Assembly: GCA_012800565.1 (NCBI GenBank)
Contig: JAAZIZ010000258.1
Span: forward strand, 1-5,362
Length of the DNA stretch: 5,362 nt
DNA from: Lentisphaerota bacterium
GTDB lineage: Bacteria > Verrucomicrobiota > Lentisphaeria > Oligosphaerales > Oligosphaeraceae
Reading direction: 5' to 3'
Shown here piece after piece: positions 1 through 5,362 of the stretch. Each line of letters opens with the position of its first letter. Positions within the stretch are counted from its first letter, which is position 1. The position numbers and the translations under genes are program-made. Below the pieces are notes generated by a model. That model was not told the DNA's origin, did not search any database, and worked only from the letters and a program-made list of their open reading frames with translations.

Positions 1-1
1 C

Positions 2-106
2 GTCCCTGACGGGGACCATAATTTCGTCCTCCGCGATGGCGCTCCCGCCCGCTTCGCGCTGTCCAAACAGCAGGAATTCCTGCGCCGGTATTTCCCCGCC
101 AAATGA
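2..106 (+). CDS. Alpha/beta hydrolase, C-terminal end only (partial at left edge)
   Basis: This open frame enters from the left edge and runs 34 codons to a TGA at 104-106. Near its start it reads Gly-Asp-His-Asn-Phe (residues 4-8 of the visible part). This matches the G-x-x-HNF context that carries the catalytic histidine in many alpha/beta hydrolases, and the gene immediately downstream has a very similar Gly-Ala-Asn-His-Asn-Phe. The remainder (FLRRYF near the end) fits the final amphipathic helix of such folds. The nucleophile and acid residues lie outside the window, so the substrate cannot be judged. The next gene starts 10 bp after this stop on the same strand, which suggests an operon of two related hydrolases. 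The family call from so short a piece is reasonable but not certain. Confidence 0.6.
   Translation, partial: VPDGDHNFVLRDGAPARFALSKQQEFLRRYFPAK
70..83. repeat. 14-bp perfect palindrome GCAGGAATTCCTGC
   Basis: A perfect 14-bp palindrome lies inside the last codons of the upstream hydrolase, 33 bp before the ATG of the next gene. As RNA it could form only a 5-bp stem with an AATT loop. It encodes part of a Gln-Gln-Glu-Phe-Leu stretch, and GAATTC recurs elsewhere in the window at Glu-Phe codons, so coding constraint is a sufficient explanation. Confidence 0.3.
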
Positions 107-116
107 TTCTGCCCAG

Positions 117-1058
117 ATGCTGACCAATAAGATCATCAATCCTGACCACAGCAGCGAGGAAATCTTTTCTTTCACCGCTAATGCCCAACGGCTGCACGGC
201 ATATTGCATCTGCCGCCGCAAGGACAATGGCGGGACGCAATCATCTTCAGCCATGGCTGGAGCGGGAACCGCTGCGGGCCGGCTGACCTGCTTACGGAAC
301 TGGCGCGAGCAATGGCAGAGGCCGGATATGCAGTGCTGCGCTTCGATTTCAGCGGCCGCGGGGAAAGCGAAGGCGAAGGACTCAATACCAGCCTTCTCAC
401 TATGGCCGATGACCTTTGCGCCGCGTCCCTGGCCCTGAAAAAAGCCCTTGGCTGCAAAAAAATCTCTTTCCTGGGGCTCTGCTCTGGCGCCAATGTCATC
501 ATTGGAACCTTGAAAAGACTGCCCGAGGCCGAAAAACTGTTGCTGCTGTCAGTATATCCGTTTTCGGATGGAGATACTTTCGCCCGGGACTTGAACCGGA
601 CGCGCCATTTCCTGCAAATATACTGGCGCAAAGCCTGCCGTGCGGAAACCTGGGCCCGGCTTATCAAAGGCGAGGTCCGGCTTAAACAAGTCCTGCACGT
701 CATTCTGGGGCCACTGTTTAAACGCGGTCAGAATCAACGCAAGGAAACTGGGGCTGACAACAGTAAACCGGGTAAACCGGGCAGCGGCGTCAAGGCTGCC
801 GCCCGCGAAGGCCGGCAGGATGCCAGCAATGCCCCAAAGACTCATCTGCGCAATCTCCGCGCTGACCTGCCGTTGCTATTTGTTTACGGCAGCGCCGACC
901 CCGATGCCCAGGCAGCAGAAAAATATTATCGTGAATACGCGCAAGAGAACAACCTCCCGGCAGTATTCCGCAGCCTTGAGGGAGCGAATCACAATTTCTC
1001 CTCAGTCGCCTGGCGCCAGCAGCTCAAAGCTGAACTGCTGGCTTTCCTGCAGCAATAA
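117..1058 (+). CDS. Alpha/beta hydrolase with Cys nucleophile, exosortase-associated-like
   Basis: This 313-residue protein is probably a cytoplasmic hydrolase or acyltransferase; its substrate is unknown. The oxyanion-hole strand reads SHGWSGNR (45-52), followed by RFDFSGRGES (75-84). The nucleophile elbow is G120-L-C122-S-G124, so cysteine replaces the usual serine, as in dienelactone hydrolase and, from memory, in the exosortase-A-associated hydrolases. The acid is probably Asp261 or Asp263 (YGSADPD) and the base His292 (GANHNF). A cap-like stretch (163-200) is followed by a basic, low-complexity linker (about 202-245) rich in Lys, Gly, Pro and Ala. No signal peptide is seen. I chose the ATG at 117 because an in-frame ATG at 36 would overlap the upstream gene by 71 bp. 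Neither start has a clear Shine-Dalgarno sequence, so coupling to the upstream stop 10 bp away is plausible. Fold confidence is high; the exosortase link is inference. Confidence 0.85.
   Translation: MLTNKIINPDHSSEEIFSFTANAQRLHGILHLPPQGQWRDAIIFSHGWSGNRCGPADLLTELARAMAEAGYAVLRFDFSGRGESEGEGLNTSLLTMADDLCAASLALKKALGCKKISFLGLCSGANVIIGTLKRLPEAEKLLLLSVYPFSDGDTFARDLNRTRHFLQIYWRKACRAETWARLIKGEVRLKQVLHVILGPLFKRGQNQRKETGADNSKPGKPGSGVKAAAREGRQDASNAPKTHLRNLRADLPLLFVYGSADPDAQAAEKYYREYAQENNLPAVFRSLEGANHNFSSVAWRQQLKAELLAFLQQ
763..780 (+). repeat. Tandem 9-bp duplication (GTAAACCGG x2) inside the hydrolase linker
   Basis: Two abutting identical 9-bp units fall in the low-complexity linker of the hydrolase, where the protein reads SKPGKPG. 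The unit is three codons long, so gain or loss keeps the frame. This looks like a recent slippage duplication in a flexible segment. Confidence 0.6.
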
Positions 1059-1073
1059 AAATAGTTTTGCAGC

Positions 1074-3563
1074 TTATTTACTCAAGCCCTCAATTATCGT
1101 CTTGGCTTCTTCCTCATAAGGCGCAAATTCGTCCGGATAACTCTGCTTCATAAAGCGGGCGTACCGTATTGCGCTTCCCCGGCTGCGGATTTTCAGACGC
1201 TCCACCTGAGTTTTGACATACGAGGAACGTAGCAGCGGTAGTTCCGAGAGAATGCTTTTGCTGGCCATGGCAGCCTCAAGGTATTTGCCGGCTGCCTGTT
1301 CTCCCCGGACCAGCAGGAATGAACCATAGAGGTTGTCGAATTCGCTCTCCCGTCCATCGGCTCTCAATGCCGCCTGGACCAGCAGCACGAATTCGTTCCC
1401 CGCTTCGGCCAGCTGATCAAGCTCATAAGATTTTTCCTGTTCCTCTTCTTCCTGACCCTTGCCTCGGCGCTCATGCCCTGATTTGACCAGCTTCAGACGC
1501 ACAGTGTTGTAGGAAATCGTGCTGACTTTCCATTCCTGCGATACGTGTTTCTCATTGCGAATCCTTAATGATACTCCGGCGACCTTGTCCTTGCTGTTCT
1601 TCAAACTCAAAAACAGCGTCTCGGCATTATCAATATAACTCAGCCACATCATCGCCCAGTCTTTCTCTTCCTCATTGCTGGACTGCGACATTACCGCAAA
1701 AGGCACCCTCGCGCCGGAGAAATCCAGCTGGGTCGCACATTGCACCACCGTATCCCGGATTTGCTGCTTGGTTTGTTCAAGCTCTTCTGCGCGCTTGCGT
1801 GCCTCTTCCTCACGTTGCTTCTGTTCCCGGGCTGCCTCAGCCTCCTTGCGTGCTTGCTCCGCCAAAGCCTTGGCCTCCTCCTCTTCACGCAGCTTCTGCT
1901 CCTTAAAATCTTCAATCCGGCGTGACCAGCCAGACTGAATCTCGCTTATTTGCGTCGCCCGGGTAGTCTGCAGCACTGGCTCCAGGTAGGGGCCAGCCAG
2001 CTTCAGCAAGAGCTCATAATCAGGCGTGCCGGGCTCAACCTCATAGGCGAGTTGCAACAGCTCCAGCATAATTTCAGGTTCCGGAGCACCAGCCTTGATT
2101 TTTGCCTGCAGTTTGGTCAGACGGGAATCCGCCACTGCTGCAGCATTTGCAGTGGCGTTGTCCGGCGCTGCGGCTGAATCCCCGCCCCGGCTCAGGAAGA
2201 ACCAAGCTGCGCCACCGCCGGCAATGAGCAGCAACACTACTGCCAGCAAGCCGATTATCAGTCCTTTCTTGCTGGAATCCGGCTTTGTAGAAGGATGTTC
2301 CAGGGACGCCGAGCTGCCGGCAGAGCCGGAATCCGACGACTCTGCCTCCGGCGATGAGGGCGCCTCGCTTTCTCCTTTAGCTCCCAAGACCAGCGTGGCC
2401 TTGCCGGTGCTGCCGGACCCACCCTTGCCGCCCAAGGTTATTTTGCTGCCTCTTTGGCCGAGCTTGATAACGCTTGAGGTGGCTTTGGCTTGAGTTTCCG
2501 GCTCGGCTGGCCCTGCCTGGTCCGACGTCAAAGGGGCAGAGGGCTCTGCCTGCCCTAGTTCCATCGGATCGTTTGCTTCCATATCCACAGGCCGCTGCGC
2601 TTCATCAGGCAGAACTGCCAACGGCATTTGCCCCTTGCCCACTCTGGCCAAATCCGCCTGCAGCTGCTCATAATTCTGATAACGGTGCTGAGGCCGTTTG
2701 CTCATCATGATTTCCACCAGCCGCGCCAGAGGCGCGGGGACATCCGGTACACGTTCCCGCAACGGCAGCAGCGGCGTGTACAGATGCTGCAATGCCATCT
2801 CATTGAGGTCAGCAGCCTGAAAAGGGTAGCCCCCTGACAGGGCATGATATAAAGTCGCCCCCAGGCTGTAGATATCGCTGCGGATGTCACCTGCAGCCCC
2901 CAAAAGCAATTCCGGTGCCACATACTGCGGGGTGCCGTACACCTCGGTATTGCCATCCTCACTCGTGCCAGTAATCTTCCGGGCCAGGCCCAAGTCCGCC
3001 AGTTTCGTGCGCCCGTCATAGGTCAGCATGATATTGTCGGGCTTGATGTCACGATGGATAAGCTTCGCCTCCTGCCAGGCATACGCCAGGGCAGCAATGA
3101 TATCAGTGGCAATGGACAGGACTTTCTCATGCACCAGACGGCCGCTGTTCTGCAACACCTGCTTCATAGTATTGCCTTCAATCAGTTCCATGGCAAAATA
3201 ATAATGCCCGGCATCAGCATTCACCGCGTAGGCCTGAACGATATTGGGATGATTCAAGGCCGCCGCCATCCGCGCCTCGTTGATGAAATTCTGGATAAAA
3301 CCGGCATCCTGGACCAGGCTGGTGCTGAGGACTTTCAAGGCCACCTTGCGGTCCAGGCTGATCTGATGAGCCAGATATACTTTGCCCATCCCGCCGCTGC
3401 CCAGCTCCTTGACAATCAGAAAGTCACCCAGTAGCGCCCCTGTCGAAGTCGGGCTCATCGGCACTGCCACTGCAGCATTGCAACGCCCGCAGGCTACCAG
3501 CTCGCCGTACTCGCAATCGTCTATGTCCAACACGCTTTTACAGTGACTGCATTGAAAACGCAT
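1074..3563 (-). CDS. Transmembrane Hanks-type Ser/Thr protein kinase with N-terminal zinc ribbon
   Basis: This 829-residue receptor-like kinase phosphorylates protein Ser/Thr. Visible parts in order: a zinc ribbon (C5-x2-C8, C25-x2-C28); a complete kinase domain (about 46-306) with the glycine loop GSGGMGKV (55-62), ATP lysine K77, helix-C E96, HRDIKPDN (170-177, catalytic D172 and N177), DLG (190-192) and APE (216-218); an acidic, Ser/Pro-rich linker (310-432) with three LGxxG repeats; one membrane helix (about 434-457); an Ala/Pro-rich spacer; a charged coiled coil (about 545-606); and an unclassified C-terminal region (607-829). All catalytic residues are present, so it should be active. 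The kinase should be cytoplasmic and the C-terminus extracytoplasmic. The start is the ATG at 3563, with AAGGAA 7 nt upstream; a TTG 10 codons earlier lacks such a site. It is divergent from the aldolase and convergent with the hydrolase. Confidence 0.93.
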   Translation of the reverse strand: MRFQCSHCKSVLDIDDCEYGELVACGRCNAAVAVPMSPTSTGALLGDFLIVKELGSGGMGKVYLAHQISLDRKVALKVLSTSLVQDAGFIQNFINEARMAAALNHPNIVQAYAVNADAGHYYFAMELIEGNTMKQVLQNSGRLVHEKVLSIATDIIAALAYAWQEAKLIHRDIKPDNIMLTYDGRTKLADLGLARKITGTSEDGNTEVYGTPQYVAPELLLGAAGDIRSDIYSLGATLYHALSGGYPFQAADLNEMALQHLYTPLLPLRERVPDVPAPLARLVEIMMSKRPQHRYQNYEQLQADLARVGKGQMPLAVLPDEAQRPVDMEANDPMELGQAEPSAPLTSDQAGPAEPETQAKATSSVIKLGQRGSKITLGGKGGSGSTGKATLVLGAKGESEAPSSPEAESSDSGSAGSSASLEHPSTKPDSSKKGLIIGLLAVVLLLIAGGGAAWFFLSRGGDSAAAPDNATANAAAVADSRLTKLQAKIKAGAPEPEIMLELLQLAYEVEPGTPDYELLLKLAGPYLEPVLQTTRATQISEIQSGWSRRIEDFKEQKLREEEEAKALAEQARKEAEAAREQKQREEEARKRAEELEQTKQQIRDTVVQCATQLDFSGARVPFAVMSQSSNEEEKDWAMMWLSYIDNAETLFLSLKNSKDKVAGVSLRIRNEKHVSQEWKVSTISYNTVRLKLVKSGHERRGKGQEEEEQEKSYELDQLAEAGNEFVLLVQAALRADGRESEFDNLYGSFLLVRGEQAAGKYLEAAMASKSILSELPLLRSSYVKTQVERLKIRSRGSAIRYARFMKQSYPDEFAPYEEEAKTIIEGLSK
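2373..2471 (-). repeat. Three LGxxG protein repeats in the kinase juxtamembrane linker
   Basis: Residues 365-397 of the kinase contain VIKLGQRG, KITLGGKG and LVLGAKG, three short hydrophobic-x-Leu-Gly-x-x-Gly units separated by Ser/Gly/Thr-rich gaps. They sit between the kinase domain and the membrane helix, in an otherwise disordered-looking Glu/Ser/Pro region. The repeat is visible at protein level but not as a DNA repeat. Its role is unknown; a docking strand or an autophosphorylated linker are possibilities. Confidence 0.6.
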
Positions 3564-3570
3564 CTGTGCT

Positions 3571-3576
3571 TTCCTT
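3571..3576 (-). promoter_or_regulatory. Ribosome binding site of the kinase, decides its start
   Basis: On the minus strand AAGGAA lies 7 nt before the ATG at 3563. It favours a start at Met-Arg-Phe-Gln-Cys over the in-frame TTG at 3593, which would add ten residues (including FFWRKRK) ahead of the zinc ribbon. Confidence 0.75.
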
Positions 3577-3600
3577 TTTCGCCAAAAAAACAATTCCGAT

Positions 3601-3625
3601 CTGGAACTTAATAAAATAATTCCAG
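3601..3625. promoter_or_regulatory. Candidate operator: CTGGAA-N13-TTCCAG inverted repeat
   Basis: Perfect 6-bp arms (3601-3606 and 3620-3625) flank 13 bp of AT-rich DNA. The centre contains the proposed -10 box of the kinase promoter, and the right arm lies in that promoter's spacer. The arm centres are 19 bp apart, close to two helical turns, which suits a dimeric repressor. No regulator gene is in the window, and 6-bp arms can arise by chance. Confidence 0.35.
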
Positions 3626-3641
3626 TATTTTATGCCGTCAA
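3613..3641 (-). promoter_or_regulatory. Sigma70-type promoter for the kinase
   Basis: Reading the minus strand, TTGACG (3641-3636, 5 of 6 to consensus) is followed after exactly 17 bp by TATTTT (3618-3613, 4 of 6). The expected transcript start is near 3606, giving a leader of about 40 nt before the ATG at 3563. The position and spacing fit a housekeeping promoter. It is not experimentally known. Confidence 0.55.
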
Positions 3642-3655
3642 TTTTCCATCCCGGC

Positions 3656-3683
3656 TTTTCAAAAAAAAAACTTGTATTATATT
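3656..3683 (+). promoter_or_regulatory. Candidate aldolase promoter with an A10 tract in the spacer
   Basis: TTTTCA (3656-3661, 4 of 6 to the -35 consensus) and TATATT (3678-3683, 5 of 6 to the -10) are 16 bp apart. An overlapping TATTAT at 3675-3680 is an alternative -10. Ten consecutive A residues (3661-3670) make up most of the first part of the spacer. Transcription would start near 3690, giving a leader of about 70 nt. The weak -35 makes this tentative. Confidence 0.42.
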
Positions 3684-3748
3684 ACATCCACAACTACGGA
3701 ATAGCAATCCGGCAAGGTGATATTTTCCCTCCTGAGGTCTAAAAAAGT

Positions 3749-3754
3749 AAAGGA
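3749..3754 (+). promoter_or_regulatory. Ribosome binding site of the aldolase
   Basis: AAAGGA lies 6 nt before the ATG at 3761. This is a good match and spacing, and it supports Met-Ile-Val-Thr-Thr as the true N-terminus. Confidence 0.75.
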
Positions 3755-3760
3755 ATTGTT

Positions 3761-4711
3761 ATGATTGTCACCACTAAAGAGTTGTTTCAAGCCGCTTATG
3801 GGAAGTATGCCATCGGCGCGTACAACATCAACAATCTCGAGCAGTGCATGGGCTTGTTCCAGGGCAACCTCGCCAGCAAGGCTCCTTTCATCATCCAAAT
3901 CAGCAAGGGTGCCCGCTCATATACCAACAAACTGATGCTGGAAAGCATCATTCGTTGCGCAGATGAAATCTTCCCGGAGGCGATCTTTGCGGTTCATCTC
4001 GACCACGGCGATGAAGCCACCTGCATGGACTGCATCAGCAGCGGCTTCTACAGCTCAGTGATGATCGATGCCAGCTCCCGCCCCTTTGAAGAAAATATCG
4101 CCATCACCAAACGGGTGGTGGCTGCTGCCCATGCCAAGGGTTTGGTGGTCGAGGCAGAACTCGGGCAGCTTGGCGGCGTGGAGGAACATGTCTCGGTCGA
4201 CGAAGCAGATGCCAAGCTGACCGACCCGGCTCAAGCCCAGGAATTCGTTGAACGTACTGGCGTGGACAGCCTGGCCTGCGCCATCGGCACCAGCCACGGG
4301 GCTTTCAAATTCACCGGCAACCAGGGCCTGCATTTCGAGGTACTGGCGGCAATCCAGAAGCGTTTGCCCGGTTTCCCGCTGGTGATGCATGGCTCCAGCT
4401 CCGTCCCCCAGGACGAAGTGAACCGCATCAATGCTGCCGGTGGGAAGATTAGCGGTGCCAAAGGCGTGGATGCCAATGAATTCCGCAAAGCGGCCAAACT
4501 CGGGGTCACGAAAATCAACATTGATACCGATGGGCGCCTGGTCTGGTGCCGCGTCCACCGCGAGCATTTCCTGAACCATCCTGAAAACTTCGATCTGCGT
4601 CCCCCGGGCAAGGAATTCATGGCTGCTTACAGTGATTTCATCGCGGCCAAGAATATCAAGCTTGGCAGCGTAGGCGAGCTCGAAAATGTCCGTGCGGCCG
4701 TGAAAAAATAA
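3761..4711 (+). CDS. fba: Class II (zinc) fructose-bisphosphate aldolase
   Basis: This cytoplasmic enzyme of glycolysis and gluconeogenesis cleaves fructose 1,6-bisphosphate to dihydroxyacetone phosphate and glyceraldehyde 3-phosphate. The protein has 316 residues, close to the usual length of the shorter class II (type B) enzymes. Family signatures are intact: GAYNINN near the N-terminus (19-25); HLDHGD (79-84) with catalytic Asp81 and zinc ligand His82; VEAELGQLGG (130-139) with Glu133; TSHG (177-180) and VMHGSSS (208-214), supplying zinc ligands His179 and His210; and NIDTDGRL (253-260), which binds the substrate phosphate and ketose. The start has AAAGGA 6 nt upstream. A strong terminator follows the stop, so the gene is probably transcribed alone. 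Tagatose-bisphosphate aldolases share this fold, so the exact sugar phosphate is slightly uncertain, but no tagatose/galactitol genes lie nearby. Confidence 0.93.
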   Translation: MIVTTKELFQAAYGKYAIGAYNINNLEQCMGLFQGNLASKAPFIIQISKGARSYTNKLMLESIIRCADEIFPEAIFAVHLDHGDEATCMDCISSGFYSSVMIDASSRPFEENIAITKRVVAAAHAKGLVVEAELGQLGGVEEHVSVDEADAKLTDPAQAQEFVERTGVDSLACAIGTSHGAFKFTGNQGLHFEVLAAIQKRLPGFPLVMHGSSSVPQDEVNRINAAGGKISGAKGVDANEFRKAAKLGVTKINIDTDGRLVWCRVHREHFLNHPENFDLRPPGKEFMAAYSDFIAAKNIKLGSVGELENVRAAVKK

Positions 4712-4747
4712 TTTCTGTCAGCCTTTCGTGAAGTGCCACACACCTGC

Positions 4748-4781
4748 GGCCACGCTCACTCCGGAGCGTGGCCATTTTTTT
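4748..4781 (+). terminator. Strong intrinsic terminator after the aldolase
   Basis: A perfect 10-bp GC-rich stem (GGCCACGCTC at 4748-4757, GAGCGTGGCC at 4764-4773) with a 6-nt loop is followed by A and seven T residues (4775-4781). It lies 36 bp past the aldolase stop. The T run is only on the plus-strand side, so it should end the aldolase transcript and not act well on the converging minus-strand gene. Confidence 0.93.
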
Positions 4782-4805
4782 GTGCGCCAAGCTTCCTGCT
4801 TCGGT

Positions 4806-5282
4806 CTATGGACAGAACAAGGTTTTCTGGGCCTGTTGCGGCTCATCCAGCCAGTCGATGACCATTCCTCCGCTGTGCGCATAGTATGGACTGACCAGAA
4901 AATTCCGCTCATTTTCCCGAATCACCTTGAAGTCCCGGACACAGAAGAATTTCTCCTCGTGCAGATCAAAGCGCACTGCATTTAAGTCCGGGCAGGGTCG
5001 GAAGGGGTAGATACTGCGCAGCACTTTCTCCCGGTCCTCCTCTGGAATGAGATATTCCTGGGCCGGCGGTCCGGAATGCATCTTCAACTCCTGCAGCGGA
5101 TACGGCAGCGGCGGTGCCGGTGCCTGGATGCTGGCCAGTATGCGCTTCTCCTGAACACTCATAACCTCGCCCTCATCCTCCGCTTCTGCTTTCGGCTGCT
5201 TCGGTCTCTTGCCGGATAAAGTCAGCAATACTCTGTTCCCGTTCGCCGCATCAAACCGCTCGTTACCGCTTTCCTGTTGCAT
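4806..5282 (-). CDS. Conserved-looking hypothetical protein, 158 residues
   Basis: I do not recognise this protein. It starts at an ATG (5282) with a strong AAAGGAG site 6 nt upstream and ends at a TAG (4806-4808). The first 45 or so residues are polar and charged, with a basic patch (GKRPKQPK, 24-31) followed by an acidic one (EAEDEGE, 33-39), so probably disordered. A Pro-rich stretch (APAPPLPYP, 54-62) follows. The region from about 80 to 150 looks folded, with alternating hydrophobic and charged residues: IYPFRPCPDLNAVRFDL, then KFFCVRDF, then NFLVSPYYAHSGGMVIDWLD. Cysteines are at 97, 114 and 157 and do not form a metal motif. No signal peptide or membrane helix is seen, so it should be cytoplasmic. 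It converges on the aldolase, with the aldolase terminator between them. Gene reality is well supported; function is unknown. Confidence 0.75.
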   Translation of the reverse strand: MQQESGNERFDAANGNRVLLTLSGKRPKQPKAEAEDEGEVMSVQEKRILASIQAPAPPLPYPLQELKMHSGPPAQEYLIPEEDREKVLRSIYPFRPCPDLNAVRFDLHEEKFFCVRDFKVIRENERNFLVSPYYAHSGGMVIDWLDEPQQAQKTLFCP

Positions 5283-5288
5283 AATCCA

Positions 5289-5295
5289 CTCCTTT
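5289..5295 (-). promoter_or_regulatory. Ribosome binding site of the 158-residue protein
   Basis: AAAGGAG on the minus strand, 6 nt before the ATG at 5282, is nearly ideal. It is the main reason to prefer this start over the internal Met41 at 5162. Confidence 0.75.
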
Positions 5296-5347
5296 CACTG
5301 CTGTTTTTGTCTGCCGCAACCCGTGCTGCGGTCTCGCAAGCAGCTAT

Positions 5348-5353
5348 ATTTTA
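5348..5353 (-). promoter_or_regulatory. Possible -10 box for the 158-residue gene
   Basis: TAAAAT (5 of 6 to the -10 consensus) on the minus strand lies about 65 bp upstream of the ATG. A matching -35 would fall beyond the right edge of the window, so the promoter cannot be confirmed here. The leader between it and the gene holds a weak 5-bp hairpin (5314-5331). Confidence 0.25.
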
Positions 5354-5362
5354 GCGACCGGA

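Noticed and set aside
36..116. Longer N-terminus for the complete hydrolase starting at the ATG at 36
   Set aside because: These 27 residues overlap the real end of the upstream hydrolase in another frame and do not look like part of the fold.
1746..1931. Repetitive-looking stretch that could be a DNA repeat array
   Set aside because: It is the Glu/Lys/Arg/Ala-rich coiled coil of the kinase; there is no exact DNA repeat unit.
1568..2493. Several open frames on the plus strand opposite the kinase coding region
   Set aside because: They overlap a well-supported kinase gene, have skewed composition typical of antisense frames, and match no fold or motif I recognise.
3564..3593. TTG start for the kinase, adding ten residues
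   Set aside because: The ATG at 3563 has a good AAGGAA site at 7 nt and places the zinc ribbon at the N-terminus; the TTG has no comparable site.
3634..3660. GCCG/CGGC hairpin followed by TTTT upstream of the aldolase, as a terminator
   Set aside because: It has only a 4-bp stem with a 14-nt loop, and no plus-strand gene upstream needs it.
3632..3742. A 36-codon plus-strand reading frame (Met-Pro-Ser-Ile-Phe...) ending 18 bp before the aldolase, a possible leader peptide
   Set aside because: It has no Shine-Dalgarno sequence, it runs across the A10 tract and the likely aldolase promoter, and no codon pattern suggests attenuation.
4055..4620. Minus-strand open frames inside the aldolase gene
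   Set aside because: The aldolase motifs are unambiguous on the plus strand, so these are antisense shadows.
5314..5331. CCGCA/TGCGG hairpin in the leader of the 158-residue gene, as a riboswitch or attenuator
   Set aside because: It has a 5-bp stem with an 8-nt loop and no T run on the transcribed strand; nothing in the short leader resembles a known riboswitch.

Overview
This window looks like ordinary chromosome from a Gram-negative bacterium of moderately high GC. The best guess is the Planctomycetes-Verrucomicrobia-Lentisphaerae group, perhaps a Lentisphaerota/Victivallales member. The guess rests on a zinc-ribbon/Hanks-kinase/membrane-segment/coiled-coil protein, an architecture common in that group, and on the style of the class II aldolase. 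It is an inference, since no rRNA or other marker is present. I see no insertion sequence, phage gene, tRNA, rRNA or CRISPR array.

Layout, left to right. (1) Positions 2-1058, plus strand: the last 34 codons of one alpha/beta hydrolase, then 10 bp later a complete second alpha/beta hydrolase with a cysteine at the nucleophile position. They are probably co-transcribed and resemble the paired hydrolases of exosortase/polysaccharide loci. (2) Positions 1074-3563, minus strand: an 829-residue transmembrane Ser/Thr protein kinase that ends 15 bp from the hydrolase, tail to tail. (3) Positions 3564-3760: a divergent control region with a good sigma70-type promoter for the kinase, an inverted repeat bracketing that promoter's -10 box, and a candidate promoter with an A10 tract for the aldolase. 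(4) Positions 3761-4711, plus strand: a class II fructose-bisphosphate aldolase, closed by a very strong intrinsic terminator at 4748-4781. (5) Positions 4806-5282, minus strand: a 158-residue protein of unknown function with a strong ribosome binding site.

The genes do not form one obvious pathway. The aldolase is central glycolysis/gluconeogenesis. The kinase is a signalling receptor whose presumed extracytoplasmic sensor region I cannot classify. The hydrolase pair probably belongs to a locus extending left of the window. No new multi-gene system can be demonstrated here. The least explained material is the kinase's C-terminal region, its thrice-repeated LGxxG linker, and the 158-residue orphan.
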